From Opitutales bacterium (lineage in GTDB: Bacteria; Verrucomicrobiota; Verrucomicrobiia; Opitutales; Oceanipulchritudinaceae): DNA of 33,219 nucleotides. Both the position numbers and the translations under genes were made by a program. The DNA lies in NCBI GenBank assembly GCA_020831525.1, contig JAFIGH010000056.1:1-33219 (forward strand). The letters are read 5' to 3'. Below, in pieces: positions 7,445 through 15,987 of the stretch. Each line of letters starts with the position of its first letter. Position 1 is the first letter of the stretch. The notes under the pieces are model-generated. The model was not told where the DNA came from. It saw only the letters and a list, made by a program, of their open reading frames with translations, and did not search any database.

Positions 7445-9583
7445 TCAGCGTCCGGAGTTGCCGCCTTCAAGCACTTCCCGCATTGTATTTGACAAGTGTC
7501 CCGTCCGGACAGGTTTGGCGTGGATGCCCGCAAACAGTCCGTCTGCCGCACGCGCGTCGTGGGGCGGGATCGATCTTGTGAGGAGAATGAGGGGAAAACG
7601 CGCGCCGCAGTCGCGTATACCGCGGGCGAGCGCGGCACCGTCGAGGCCTGCCAAATCGTGGTCGATGAGCGCGATGTCGTAGGCCTCTCCCGAGGAGGCG
7701 GCGCGCAGGGCATCTTCAGGGGCGGCGACGGCTGTGGGGCGCATTCCGAGCACGGCCGCGAGGGTGGTGAGGAGGCGCCTTACGTTGGCGTTGTCGTCGA
7801 CAATAAGGAGCCGTGCTCCCTCGTACGGTGCGGAGTGGTGCCGGACATACACCTTGTAATCCGGCCGCTCCGGTGCAAGCGGCACGTGGAAACGGAAGGT
7901 CGATCCCTTGCCGGGTTCGCTTTCGACACCGATGGTTCCGCCCATGTGCCCCACGATGTGCTTGCAGATGGCGAGTCCCAGCCCGGCGCCTCCCGACTTG
8001 CGGGTATCGGGATCGCCGCCTTGGGTGAAGGGCTGGAAGAGGTGCCTGAGGGTTTCGCGGTCGAGGCCGGACCCAGTGTCGCTCACCGCGCAGTGGAGGT
8101 CCCACAGTGCGTTGTCGTTGCGGGGCCGTGCGGTGACCGAGACATGGATTTCTCCTGCCGGAGTGAAGCGTGCGGCGTTGGAGAGGAGGTTGGTGATGAC
8201 CTGCTGCAGCCGCGTGCTGTCGCCGACGAATTCGGCCGGTGTGGCCGGATCGATGTAGTGGGTGAGTTCGACACCGGAGCGGCGCGCCGTCGCAGCGATC
8301 ATGCCAAGCGAGTTGTCGACAATGTCCATCGTGCGGAAGACTTCCGACTCCAGCTCCAGTCGGCCGGTTTCGATCTTCGAGTAATCGAGGATGTCGTTGA
8401 TCACGCGCAGAAGCGTTTCGCCGCTCTTGACGATGGTCTGCACGAAGTCGCTTCGCTGCGTGTCCAATCCGGTCTCAAGCAACAGCGAGCCCATACCGAT
8501 GATGGCGTTGAGGGGCGTGCGGATTTCGTGGCTCATCGTCGCGAGGAAGGTGCCCTTGGCTCTGTTGGCTTCGTCCGCACGCCGGGCCAGCGCGCGCGCT
8601 TCCTGCGTGGCTTTGCGCAGTCCCTCATTCGCATGCCGGAGCTGGTTCTCGAAATCTTTCTGCTTGGTGATGTCGCGGCCGGTCGCCTGAAGCTCGGAGA
8701 CGCGGCCTGCGTCGTCGAGGATGACACTGTCCGTCCATTCCTGCCAGACACGGGCTCCGTCCTTGGCAATCGATTGATGGAGGTAGGTCTGCGTAGGGTT
8801 GCCGGGACCGAGCGTGGCGAGGCTGCGGAGGATTGCTTCGTGCTCTTCGCGGGGGACGAAGTCAAGGAAGGGCCTGCCGATCAACTCCTGCGGTGATTTG
8901 CCGAAGAGGCGGCAGTAGGCTTCATTGACAAACGTGAGCGTGGTGTCGGGGAGAAAACGGCAAATCATCTCCTGCTGCGTTTTTACAACGGATTCGAGGC
9001 GCTGCCGCGCGCGGTTGATTTCGACTTCGTTTTCCTTGCGCTTTGTGACGTTGTTTTGCACCCCGAAGAGACCGTCTACGCGACCGTCCTTCGTGTAGAG
9101 ACAGGTGTAGTGGCCATCTACCCAAATCGCAGTCCCGTCGAAGCGTCGTTCTTCCGTTTCGACGTGGAGCTCGCCGCGGTCGAAAAACTCCCGCCAGACG
9201 CGATAGCCCTGCTCCAAATCGTGCTTGAAAAACGCATACGGCGTAAGTCCGATGAAATCCTCGTGGCGCGCGCGGTATTGTCTGATGACCGCGCGGTTCG
9301 CGTGCGTGACCCGCATGTGGGCGAAGCAGTGTTCGAGGACTTGCTGCTTGTCGACGGCCTCGCTCCATTCAAACGGTTCGTCGGCCGTCATGAAAAACAC
9401 GCCGCTGACCGACTGGGTGTAGAGGAGGTCGATAATTTCCGCCGCGGCGCGGACCTCTCCGCCTCCCCCCGCGCTCCGCCGTATGTAGTGGCTGCCGACG
9501 GCAGCGGGTACCGCTGCCGCAGGCAGGGCACGTTCCTCTGCGGGATACCCGGGGGCGGAACGGTGTGGGTGCGGTGTGGGCAT
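7445..9583 (-). CDS. PAS-domain hybrid sensor histidine kinase with receiver domain
   Basis: A hybrid two-component kinase of about 712 residues. In order it has two PAS-like sensor domains (roughly residues 50-185 and 195-310, each ending in a xVTKRK/DITKQK linker), a coiled-coil linker, a HisKA dimerisation domain with phospho-His352 (SHEIRTPLNAII), an HATPase_c domain and a C-terminal receiver. The HATPase shows N-box QVITNLLSNAARFT and G-boxes DTGSGLD and GAGLGLAICK. The receiver keeps the acidic pair (IVDDN), the phospho-Asp (ALIDHDLAGLDG), Thr (LLTRS) and Lys (HAKPV). There is no membrane segment, so it is probably cytosolic. No partner response regulator lies nearby, which makes it an orphan kinase. 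The frame can also start at GTG 9634, adding 17 residues; I prefer ATG 9583. The input signal cannot be read from the sequence. Confidence 0.92.
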   Translation of the reverse strand: MPTPHPHRSAPGYPAEERALPAAAVPAAVGSHYIRRSAGGGGEVRAAAEIIDLLYTQSVSGVFFMTADEPFEWSEAVDKQQVLEHCFAHMRVTHANRAVIRQYRARHEDFIGLTPYAFFKHDLEQGYRVWREFFDRGELHVETEERRFDGTAIWVDGHYTCLYTKDGRVDGLFGVQNNVTKRKENEVEINRARQRLESVVKTQQEMICRFLPDTTLTFVNEAYCRLFGKSPQELIGRPFLDFVPREEHEAILRSLATLGPGNPTQTYLHQSIAKDGARVWQEWTDSVILDDAGRVSELQATGRDITKQKDFENQLRHANEGLRKATQEARALARRADEANRAKGTFLATMSHEIRTPLNAIIGMGSLLLETGLDTQRSDFVQTIVKSGETLLRVINDILDYSKIETGRLELESEVFRTMDIVDNSLGMIAATARRSGVELTHYIDPATPAEFVGDSTRLQQVITNLLSNAARFTPAGEIHVSVTARPRNDNALWDLHCAVSDTGSGLDRETLRHLFQPFTQGGDPDTRKSGGAGLGLAICKHIVGHMGGTIGVESEPGKGSTFRFHVPLAPERPDYKVYVRHHSAPYEGARLLIVDDNANVRRLLTTLAAVLGMRPTAVAAPEDALRAASSGEAYDIALIDHDLAGLDGAALARGIRDCGARFPLILLTRSIPPHDARAADGLFAGIHAKPVRTGHLSNTMREVLEGGNSGR

Positions 9584-9713
9584 GGCGTGCAAAGACTCCG
9601 GAAGCGCGAACGGAAACGGATGTTGCCCTTTCACAGCCGTTATGTTTCTCCGGTGCGGGAGTGATCGTCAAGGCTTTGCCGTCCGGCGCAGCGGGCCGGG
9701 GGGCAGGCGGCAC

Positions 9714-11060
9714 TCAACGCTCTTGCGGCGGCCATAGGAGCTGATCTCGGCTGGTTTCCTCGCCGGGGAGGCAGAGGTCGGTGTTGTTGGGGCGCGCGTA
9801 GACGAGTTGCAGGACGTTGATGTTGCGCATGGCGAAGGCGGCTTCGCAGTAGCTCAGGTAGTAGGCCCATTTGCGGATAAAGGCGTCGTCAAAACCTAGC
9901 GAGCGCACGTCGTCGACGGCGCCGTGGAAGCGCTCCCGCCAGAGGCGCAGGGTGCGCGCGTAGTGCAGGCCAAAGGACTCGGCGTGCTGTAGGAAGAGAT
10001 CGCCCGCCCGGTTGAGGGCGGCGTTCATCGCCGCGACCGAGGGCAGTTGCCCTCCGGGGAATATATGCTTTTTGATCCAGTCGGCCCGCTTGCGGGAGGC
10101 ATTGTAGCGAGAGTCCGGGTTGACGATCACCTGGAGACCGAGGCGACCGGTGCGGCTGAGCAGATGCGTGCAGCGCTGAAAGAAGGTTCCGAGAAATTCG
10201 TGGCCGACGGCTTCGAGCATTTCGATGGAGACGATGGCGTCGTAGCGTCCGTCGATTTCGCGGTAGTCGGCGAAGCGGATGTCGACGCGGTCGGCGAGGC
10301 CCGCCGCCTCCACGCGCTTGCGCGCCTCGGTGTACTGCTCCCGTGAGACGGTGATCCCGGTGACGCGCACCCCGTGTTCGCGTGCGGCATAGAGGGCAAA
10401 GCCGCCCCAGCCGCAGCCGATCTCCAGCACGTGCATGCCCGGCCGCAGCCGCAGCCGGTCGGCGAGTCGCCGGTATTTTTCGATCTGCGCCTCTTCAAGC
10501 GTCTGCGCGGAGGGCGTGAAAAAGGCGCTCGAATAGGTCCATGTCGGGTCGAGCCAGAGCGCGTAGAAGGCATTGGAGAGGTCGTAGTGCTCTGCGATGT
10601 TGTTTCGGCTGTTTGCCTTCGAGTTGCGCCGCAGCTTGTGGCGGAGCGTGTTCAGGCCGCCGAGGAAAGAGAAGAACCACGATTTCACGCGGCTGCCGGA
10701 AAGATCGGGGGTGTGTTCGACGTTGAGGAGGAGGTAGGCGAGGAGGCGGGTGAGGTCGTCGGTCTCCCAGAGTCTGTCGACGTAGGCTTCGCCAAAGCCG
10801 ACTTCGCCGTAAAAGATGACTTTGCGGTAAAAGGCGGGGTCGAGGACGCGTAAGTGCGCCGACGCAACACCCGCTTCTTCTGTGCCGAAAGTAATGCGGG
10901 TGCCGTCCGGCTGGTCGAGGTGGAGGCAGCCGTGGGGGAGCCGCCGGAGCGTTCCGAGCAACAGCCGCTCACAAAAGCCCGGAACCCGTTCCTCCCGTGA
11001 CGGCAGGGTGTGCCCGGCGACGTCTCCGGGCATCGCCAATGTATCTTTTTTCGACTCCAT
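9714..11060 (-). CDS. cfa: Cyclopropane-fatty-acyl-phospholipid synthase family methyltransferase
   Basis: A 448-residue SAM-dependent methyltransferase of the CFA synthase family, which methylates cis double bonds of membrane lipid acyl chains to form cyclopropane rings. The N-terminal ~170 residues form the lipid-binding domain (AYVDRLWETDDLTRLLAYLL). The catalytic domain follows with NNIAEHYDLSNAFYALWL, the SAM-binding LEIGCGWGGFALYAA, and the conserved SIEMLEAVGHEF and GLQVIV segments. The chosen start ATG at 11060 is preceded closely by GGAG; the open frame continues 23 residues further upstream. The gene lies upstream of the histidine kinase on the same strand with a gap of about 130 bases. 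Some family members catalyse other lipid methylations, so the exact product is not certain. Confidence 0.92.
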   Translation of the reverse strand: MESKKDTLAMPGDVAGHTLPSREERVPGFCERLLLGTLRRLPHGCLHLDQPDGTRITFGTEEAGVASAHLRVLDPAFYRKVIFYGEVGFGEAYVDRLWETDDLTRLLAYLLLNVEHTPDLSGSRVKSWFFSFLGGLNTLRHKLRRNSKANSRNNIAEHYDLSNAFYALWLDPTWTYSSAFFTPSAQTLEEAQIEKYRRLADRLRLRPGMHVLEIGCGWGGFALYAAREHGVRVTGITVSREQYTEARKRVEAAGLADRVDIRFADYREIDGRYDAIVSIEMLEAVGHEFLGTFFQRCTHLLSRTGRLGLQVIVNPDSRYNASRKRADWIKKHIFPGGQLPSVAAMNAALNRAGDLFLQHAESFGLHYARTLRLWRERFHGAVDDVRSLGFDDAFIRKWAYYLSYCEAAFAMRNINVLQLVYARPNNTDLCLPGEETSRDQLLWPPQER

Positions 11061-11214
11061 TTCTCCGCGAGAATAGGCACCCGCGCGGTTTTGTCCAACG
11101 CGGAAGACGGAAGCCGGAGCCGTAAACAAAAAAGAGCGCAGGAGGGATCAGTCGTCTTGCCGCGGGCGCTCCGCGCGGACACTCGGTGCCGCCACCGGGT
11201 TCCTCCGGACGGAA

Positions 11215-11246
11215 CAAAAAAGCCGCCGGGCGCTGGGCCCGGCGGC
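11215..11246 (-). terminator. Rho-independent terminator of the fasciclin gene
   Basis: A 9-bp stem (GCCGCCGGG at 11222-11230 with CCCGGCGGC at 11238-11246) is followed on the minus strand by a run of six T. It lies 38 bases beyond the stop of the fasciclin gene and separates it from the CFA synthase family gene. Confidence 0.9.
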
Positions 11247-11284
11247 GTAAAATTCGGCTGTCAGTGGATCGTGTCCGGTCCGCC

Positions 11285-11905
11285 TCAGGAACCCGGGATC
11301 ATCACGCGGTCGATCACATGCACAACCCCGTTGCTCGCGGAAATGTCTGTCTGCACGACCCGCGCGCCGTCGATGCGCACTTCGTCGCCGTCGACGGTGA
11401 CTTCGGCCGGCAGGCCGAGACCGGTCGGCACTTCGCCGGGTTCGACATCGTCGCCGCGCACTTCGCCAGGCACGACATGGAAGGCGAGAATCTGGAGCAG
11501 TTGCTGACGGTTCTCCGGCTCCATCAGTTCTTCAAGGGTGCCCTCGGGAAGGGACTCGAAAGCTTCGTCTGTCGGCGCGAAGATAGTGAACGGACCCTCA
11601 CCTTGAAGAACATCGATCAAGCCAGCTGTTTCGAGCGCTTTCGTGAGCGTCTCGAATTTGCCCTCGTCCTTCGCCGCCTCAATGATGTTGGGGCCGTCTG
11701 CCTGGGGCGCGGCGGGCGGCGGTGTCGGGGCCTGCGCGTCCGGCGGGGGCGGCGGTGTCTGCTGCGGCGGCGGAGGCGCCGGTTGTTCGGTGTCAGCCCG
11801 CGGCGGCTCGTTTGTGCGCTCTCCGCTGTCGTAAGCGTGGAGGCTGAGGGAGAAAACCGCGCTCGCGGCGATCAGAGCGGTGAGTCTTTGCGTTGTCTTT
11901 TTCAT
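11285..11905 (-). CDS. Secreted fasciclin (FAS1) domain protein
   Basis: A 206-residue exported protein with one FAS1 domain, a fold used in cell-surface adhesion and sometimes in binding small molecules. Residues 1-24 form a signal peptide (KKTTQRLTALIAASAVFSLS ending near SLHA). Residues of about 30-70 are an extended linker very rich in Pro, Gln, Ala and Thr, with runs of prolines. From residue 71 the FAS1 domain shows its conserved H1 motif (GPFTIFAPTDEAFESLP), the H2-like segment (ILAFHVVPGEV) and the C-terminal GVVHVIDRVMIP. It is a single-gene transcript with its own terminator. The partner or ligand is unknown. Confidence 0.94.
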   Translation of the reverse strand: MKKTTQRLTALIAASAVFSLSLHAYDSGERTNEPPRADTEQPAPPPPQQTPPPPPDAQAPTPPPAAPQADGPNIIEAAKDEGKFETLTKALETAGLIDVLQGEGPFTIFAPTDEAFESLPEGTLEELMEPENRQQLLQILAFHVVPGEVRGDDVEPGEVPTGLGLPAEVTVDGDEVRIDGARVVQTDISASNGVVHVIDRVMIPGS

Positions 11906-12070
11906 ATGTTGTTTTCTACGTTGTTTGTTTTCAGACCGTCGCCGTAGGACGCCGTCGGTCTGGAGGGAGTCTACCGGGAGGCCCGGAACGTGCGAAATCT
12001 CTCGGCGGTTATCAACGGAGCTTACCGGAATTCGATTAGATATGCTTATTCAGGGACGAGGCTAACGCGG

Positions 12071-12520
12071 ATGCAAATCATGGATAGCGGCGGCGGAGAG
12101 GGTGCTGGCGCGGAGTCTGCGCGGGCTCACGGCGTGCTGCTTTTCGACGGTGTGTGCAACCTCTGCAACGGCGCGGTGGACTTTATCCTGCGCCGCGAAC
12201 GCGCGCCGCGGCTTCGCTTTGCCTCCCTGCAATCGGACTACGCCCGCCGTCTCCTCGCCGGTTCGGATGTCGATCCGGAGCGACTGGAGACCCTCGTTTT
12301 CGTGCGCGGCGGCGAGGTGTTCGTGCGCAGCGACGCCGTCTTCGCGGTGTGTGGCGAGTTGCGGGCACCGTGGCGGTGGCTGCGCTTCCTGCGGGTGCTG
12401 CCGCGGCGGTTCCGCGACAGACTCTACCGCTGCATCGCGGGTCGGCGCTACCGCTGGTTCGGACGCCGCGAGACCTGCCGCATGCCGTTGCCGGAAGAGA
12501 AAGAACGCTTCCTCGGGTAG
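12071..12520 (+). CDS. DCC-family thiol-disulfide oxidoreductase-like protein (DUF393)
   Basis: A 149-residue protein of the DUF393/DCC family. The signature DGVCNLCN motif (Asp26, Cys29, Cys32) lies near the N-terminus and resembles a thioredoxin-like active site. It is followed by the usual FVRGGEVFVRSDAVFAV block and a basic C-terminus (PRRFRDRLYRCIAGRRYRWF). The family is predicted to be a thiol-disulfide oxidoreductase but is poorly characterised. The start is either ATG 12071 or ATG 12080; the open frame extends upstream to 11990 without family similarity. It lies about 100 bases before fabG, with no clear functional link. Confidence 0.88.
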   Translation: MQIMDSGGGEGAGAESARAHGVLLFDGVCNLCNGAVDFILRRERAPRLRFASLQSDYARRLLAGSDVDPERLETLVFVRGGEVFVRSDAVFAVCGELRAPWRWLRFLRVLPRRFRDRLYRCIAGRRYRWFGRRETCRMPLPEEKERFLG

Positions 12521-12624
12521 CGGAGCGGTCGTCGGTTCCTTTCCTGCCTGCGTCGGCGGAACTTCCTCATGGAGGCGGTCTTTCCGCTTGCCATGGCGGG
12601 GCGGGCATGGCGGATTCATGCGCC

Positions 12625-13371
12625 ATGGAACTCACTTTTGACAACCGCGTGGCTGTCGTGACCGGCGCCGGACGCGGTATCGGCCGGGCCATCGCGGAGG
12701 ATCTTGCCAAAGAAGGCGTGACCGTTGTGTGCGTCAGCAAGAGCGAATCGAGTTGCGGTGCCGCCGCCGAGGCGATCCGCGCCGCCGGCGGCAAGGCTAC
12801 GTCGCGTGCCGTCGATGTCTCCGACAGCGAAGCCGTGGCCGCCGCCGCCGAGGCGATCCTCGCGGAGCACAAGCAGGTGGACATCCTCGTGAACAACGCC
12901 GGCATCACCCGCGACAACCTCATCCTGCGCATGAAGGACGAGGAGTGGGACACCGTCATCCGCACAAACCTCAATAGCTGCTTTTACTGGTCGCGCGCTT
13001 TTGCCCAGACGATGGCGCGCGCTCGCTGGGGACGTATCATCAACATCTCGTCGGTCATCGGGCTCATGGGCAACGCCGGGCAGGCCAATTACTCCGCCGC
13101 CAAGGCCGGTATCTTCGGCCTGACCAAGTCGCTCGCGCGCGAGTTCGCCAAGCGCAACGTGACCGCCAACGCCGTCGCTCCCGGCTTTATCCAGACCGAC
13201 ATGACGGCGGGTCTTGACGAACGGTTGAAAGAAGCCATCGTCGGACAGGTCCCTCTCCGTCGTCTCGGTACGGCGTCCGATATTTCCAAGATTGTCACCT
13301 TCCTCGCCTCTGAAGAATCCGGCTACATCACTGGCCAGACTTTTACGGTTGACGGCGGAATGGTGATGTGA
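12625..13371 (+). CDS. fabG: 3-oxoacyl-[ACP] reductase FabG
   Basis: A 248-residue short-chain dehydrogenase that reduces 3-oxoacyl-ACP with NADPH in fatty-acid elongation. It shows the TGAGRGIG nucleotide-binding motif (residues 13-20), NNAG (90-93), and the catalytic Ser142/Ser143, Tyr156 and Lys160 (NISSVIGLMGNAGQANYSAA). The C-terminus has the FabG-typical SGYITGQTFTVDGGM. I chose ATG 12625 because it gives the standard length; ATG 12607 in the same frame would add six residues. It is followed by acpP (43-base gap) and fabF, the classic fatty-acid synthesis order, so fabG rather than another short-chain dehydrogenase is well supported. Confidence 0.96.
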   Translation: MELTFDNRVAVVTGAGRGIGRAIAEDLAKEGVTVVCVSKSESSCGAAAEAIRAAGGKATSRAVDVSDSEAVAAAAEAILAEHKQVDILVNNAGITRDNLILRMKDEEWDTVIRTNLNSCFYWSRAFAQTMARARWGRIINISSVIGLMGNAGQANYSAAKAGIFGLTKSLAREFAKRNVTANAVAPGFIQTDMTAGLDERLKEAIVGQVPLRRLGTASDISKIVTFLASEESGYITGQTFTVDGGMVM

Positions 13372-13414
13372 AACAGAAAGTCCTTCAATTACCTACAATT
13401 GACCCGCTAAAATC

Positions 13415-13669
13415 ATGGCAGACAAGAGCATCGAAGAACGCGTAAAGGAGATCATCGTCAACCAGCTCAACGTGAACGAAGAGCAGGTGACCCCTGAAGC
13501 CTCGTTCCTGGAAGACCTCGGCGCAGACTCGCTCGACACCGTCGAGTTGATCATGGCGTTTGAGGAAGAGTTCAGCGACGAGATCGACGGCGAGATTCCG
13601 GAATCCGAGGCTGAAAAGCTTCAGACCGTGGGCGCGGTCATTCAATACATCAAAGGAAAAGCGGGTTAA
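13415..13669 (+). CDS. acpP: Acyl carrier protein
   Basis: An 84-residue, highly acidic acyl carrier protein. Ser39 in the [10 protein letters not shown] motif is the site for the 4'-phosphopantetheine arm that carries the growing acyl chain. Length and the [20 protein letters not shown] helix II/III region are typical of AcpP. It is flanked by fabG and fabF and followed by a terminator-like hairpin at 13719-13745, which suggests that acpP can be made in excess over fabF. Confidence 0.98.
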   Translation: MADKSIEERVKEIIVNQLNVNEEQVTPEASFLEDLGADSLDTVELIMAFEEEFSDEIDGEIPESEAEKLQTVGAVIQYIKGKAG

Positions 13670-13718
13670 GGCCTCTCCGCTCCGCTTTCGCGGAGACAAT
13701 AAAGTTTAACTTTTTGCG

Positions 13719-13745
13719 CGAGGCCTTTCGGGGCCTCGTTTTATT
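13719..13745 (+). terminator. Terminator-like hairpin between acpP and fabF
   Basis: A perfect 7-bp stem (CGAGGCC at 13719-13725 with GGCCTCG at 13732-13738) is followed by TTTTATT. It looks like a normal rho-independent terminator, but it ends directly against the fabF ATG at 13746 and occupies the place where the fabF ribosome-binding site should be. A second, weaker hairpin (CTCCGC/GCGGAG, 13680-13695) lies before it. Confidence 0.8.
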
Positions 13746-15002
13746 ATGAACCATCGCGAGGATACGCAAAGGGTCGTAGTCACGGGCATGGGTGCGGTCA
13801 CGCCGCTCGGCCTCAGTGTGGACGCATTTTGGAAGGGGCTCGTCGCAGGATGCAGCGGTCTGCGCCGGGTCGATGCCTTCGACACGACCGAGTACGCCTG
13901 CCAGGTGGGCGGCGAGGTCGTCGGGTTTGATCCAAACGAATGGATGGATCCCAAAGACGCGAAGCGCAACGACCGCTACACGCAGTTTGCTGTCGCTGCC
14001 TCGAAGATGGCCGTGCGCGACGCCGGACTCGAAGGCGGATTTTCCGATCCCTACCGCGCGGGCTGTATCGTCGCCTCGGGCATGGGCGGTCTCGACACGA
14101 TCGAAAAACAAACCTTCCGCCTCTTCGACAGCGGGCCGCGCCGCGTATCGCCGTTCATGATCCCGATGCTCATCAGCAACATGGCGAGCGGGGTCGTGGG
14201 CATCGAGTTGAAGGCGCGCGGGCCCAACTACGGCATCGTCAGCGCCTGCGCCTCCGCCAGCCACTCCATCGCCGACGCCCTGCGTATCCTCCGCGCGGGT
14301 GAGGCGGATATCATGATTGCAGGCGGCAGTGAGGCGACGATCACCCGCATCGGCTTCGCCGGCTTTTGCAACATGAAAGCCATGGCGACGCGCTTCAATG
14401 ACGCACCGGAAAAGTCCAGCCGACCGTTTGACGCGCACCGTGACGGTTTTGTCATGGGCGAAGGTGCCGGAATTCTCGTCCTCGAAACCCTCGCCCATGC
14501 AAAGTCGCGGGGCGCGCACATCTACGCCGAGCTGGGCGGGCACGGCGCGACCTGCGACGCCTACCACATCACTTCGCCGGATCCGGAGGGGCTGGGCCTT
14601 GTCGAGTGCATGCGGCGCGCCATCGCCGACGCCGGGCTAACGCCGGATGATGTCGATTACATCAACGCGCACGGTACCTCCACCCCCTACAACGACCGCA
14701 CCGAAACGGCTGCGGTCAAAGCACTCTTCGGCGAACGCGCCCACAGTGTGCGCATCAGCTCCACCAAGTCCATGACCGGACACCTCCTCGGGGCCGCCGG
14801 CGGCATCGAAGCCATCGCCTGCATCAAGGCGATCAACGAGGGCGTGATCCCACCCACAATCAACTACGAGTTCCCCGATCCGGACTGCGACCTGAACTAC
14901 GTGCCCAATAAGGCCGTTCGCCAGACCGTGGACGTTGCCCTGAGCAACAACCTCGGATTCGGTGGACACAATGCCACGATCCTCTTCAGAAGGTTCGCCT
15001 GA
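13746..15002 (+). CDS. fabF: 3-oxoacyl-[ACP] synthase II FabF
   Basis: A 418-residue beta-ketoacyl-ACP synthase that condenses malonyl-ACP with acyl-ACP. The catalytic Cys168 lies in SACASASHS, and the two active-site histidines are in NAHGTSTPYND and TGHLLGAAGG. N-terminal RVVVTGMGAVTPLG and C-terminal NNLGFGGHNATILF are typical. The ATG at 13746 is the only reasonable start, since homology begins about nine residues later. It has no Shine-Dalgarno sequence, because the acpP hairpin lies immediately upstream. It completes the fabG-acpP-fabF group. Confidence 0.97.
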   Translation: MNHREDTQRVVVTGMGAVTPLGLSVDAFWKGLVAGCSGLRRVDAFDTTEYACQVGGEVVGFDPNEWMDPKDAKRNDRYTQFAVAASKMAVRDAGLEGGFSDPYRAGCIVASGMGGLDTIEKQTFRLFDSGPRRVSPFMIPMLISNMASGVVGIELKARGPNYGIVSACASASHSIADALRILRAGEADIMIAGGSEATITRIGFAGFCNMKAMATRFNDAPEKSSRPFDAHRDGFVMGEGAGILVLETLAHAKSRGAHIYAELGGHGATCDAYHITSPDPEGLGLVECMRRAIADAGLTPDDVDYINAHGTSTPYNDRTETAAVKALFGERAHSVRISSTKSMTGHLLGAAGGIEAIACIKAINEGVIPPTINYEFPDPDCDLNYVPNKAVRQTVDVALSNNLGFGGHNATILFRRFA

Positions 15003-15024
15003 AGGCGCATCTTGCCGCGCCTTC
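15001..15024. terminator. Possible bidirectional hairpin between fabF and the small minus-strand gene
   Basis: An 8-bp inverted repeat (GAAGGCGC at 15001-15008, GCGCCTTC at 15017-15024) sits between two convergent stop codons. It lacks a T run on either strand, so it is at best a weak or factor-assisted terminator. Confidence 0.35.
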
Positions 15025-15115
15025 AGCCGAAGACGACGTAGCCGACCGCCGCCAGCGCGAAGATCAGCGCACAAAGGCTGAGGGCGAAGCGTTCCTGTTT
15101 CGTCAAGCGCGGCAT
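15023..15115 (-). CDS. Small single-pass membrane peptide
   Basis: A 30-residue open frame encodes a basic N-terminus (MPRLTKQERF) followed by one hydrophobic helix of about 20 residues (ALSLCALIFALAAVGYVVFG). The LTKQERFAL-plus-helix pattern resembles the N-terminal anchor of ComEA-like helix-hairpin-helix proteins, but no such domain follows. The frame can be extended to 15223 (66 residues), which adds a stretch without hydrophobicity and without an RBS, so I prefer the short form. It could be a real small membrane protein or chance; codon choice and its place between fabF and tRNA-Gln give limited support. Confidence 0.4.
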   Translation of the reverse strand: MPRLTKQERFALSLCALIFALAAVGYVVFG

Positions 15116-15274
15116 GGTGTAGGCAATGCGCGGAGGCTCCCATGCGCGCCCTCCCTTGACAAGTCCGCAAATCCGGGACGGGGCATCGGCAAAGGCTCGG
15201 AAAAATCCTTCTCCGCGGCGCATTTGCGGGCTTGACGGGCTGGGCGCGGAGGCTGTTGGATGCGCGTGTTACAC

Positions 15275-15348
15275 AGGCCCATGGTGTAATGGTAGCACTT
15301 CGGATTTTGGTTCCGTCAGTCTAGGTTCGAGTCCTAGTGGGCCTGCCA
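15275..15348 (+). tRNA. trnQ: tRNA-Gln (UUG)
   Basis: The cloverleaf can be drawn fully. The acceptor stem is AGGCCCA/TGGGCCT, followed by a D arm, an anticodon arm with loop TTTTGGT giving anticodon TTG, a T arm CTAGG-TTCGAGT-CCTAG, discriminator G and an encoded CCA end. The outermost anticodon-stem pair is a T-T mismatch, which is tolerable. The methyltransferase gene on the other strand ends only two bases after the CCA. Confidence 0.97.
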
Positions 15349-15350
15349 CT

Positions 15351-15944
15351 TCACGCCTGTTTTTCCGCAATGAGGAGAACGGGCGGAAGGCGGCGGTTCT
15401 GCGGGATGTGTCTCCATGCGCGCGCAAACCTGTGTCGTCGGCGCTTCATCCATTCAAGCACGGCGCTGTACTCTTCCTCGCCGCCGGGGTGGCCACGGTA
15501 GCAGGTAACGCACAAGACGCCGCCTGCGGCGAGGTAGGCGAGGGCGCTCTCGAGCGCTGCGCAGGTCGAGGGCGCGCGCGTCGTCACGGAATGGTCGCCG
15601 CCAGGCAGGTAACCGAGGTTGAAGACCGCTGCGCGCAGGTTGCCGACCAGCGCGCGCGGCAGATGTTCAATGAGCCGTGCATGGTCGCCCGCGATCCATG
15701 TGATGCCCGCGGCGCGTGTACCGGGCGCGGATTGTTTGCGGGCGGATTCGAGAGCGGCTTTCTGGATGTCCATGGCGTACACATGGCCCGACGGACCGGC
15801 GTGCCGCGCGAGAAACGCCGTGTCGTGCCCGTTGCCCGCTGTCGCGTCGAGGACGGTGTCTCCGGTCCGCACATACGCTGCGAGGCGTGCGTGTGCCAGC
15901 TCGGTGAGCCGTCCGGTCGCTTCGACAGGTTCGGGCCAGGACAT
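15351..15944 (-). CDS. Small class I SAM-dependent methyltransferase, YtqB/rRNA-methylase-like
   Basis: A 197-residue Rossmann-fold methyltransferase resembling the putative rRNA methylase family (YtqB type). Motif I VLDATAGNGHDTAFLA lies near residue 30, followed by VYAMDIQKAAL, the FNLGYLPGGDHSVTT motif characteristic of the family, and the C-terminal VTCYRGHPGGEEE. ATG 15944 is preceded by GGAG at a suitable distance (CCGGAGACATG); the frame continues upstream into the lipoprotein gene but without family similarity. Some relatives modify tRNA wobble uridine. Whether the substrate here is rRNA or tRNA is not visible. Confidence 0.87.
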   Translation of the reverse strand: MSWPEPVEATGRLTELAHARLAAYVRTGDTVLDATAGNGHDTAFLARHAGPSGHVYAMDIQKAALESARKQSAPGTRAAGITWIAGDHARLIEHLPRALVGNLRAAVFNLGYLPGGDHSVTTRAPSTCAALESALAYLAAGGVLCVTCYRGHPGGEEEYSAVLEWMKRRRHRFARAWRHIPQNRRLPPVLLIAEKQA

Positions 15945-15987
15945 GTCTCCGGTCGCCCCGGACGCGCATTCGGCGTGTGCGGACACC

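Noticed and set aside
7496-8896. Long plus-strand open frame opposite the histidine kinase
   Set aside because: It is the antisense frame of a clear histidine kinase; long antisense frames are expected at this GC content.
11134-11171. GAGCGC...GCGCTC hairpin followed by T on the minus strand, upstream of the CFA synthase family gene
   Set aside because: Only six base pairs with a 26-base loop; a much better terminator exists at 11215-11246.
15130-15223. Extended 66-residue form of the small membrane peptide
   Set aside because: The extra N-terminal part has no RBS and would place a charged, non-hydrophobic stretch before the anchor; the 30-residue form is simpler.
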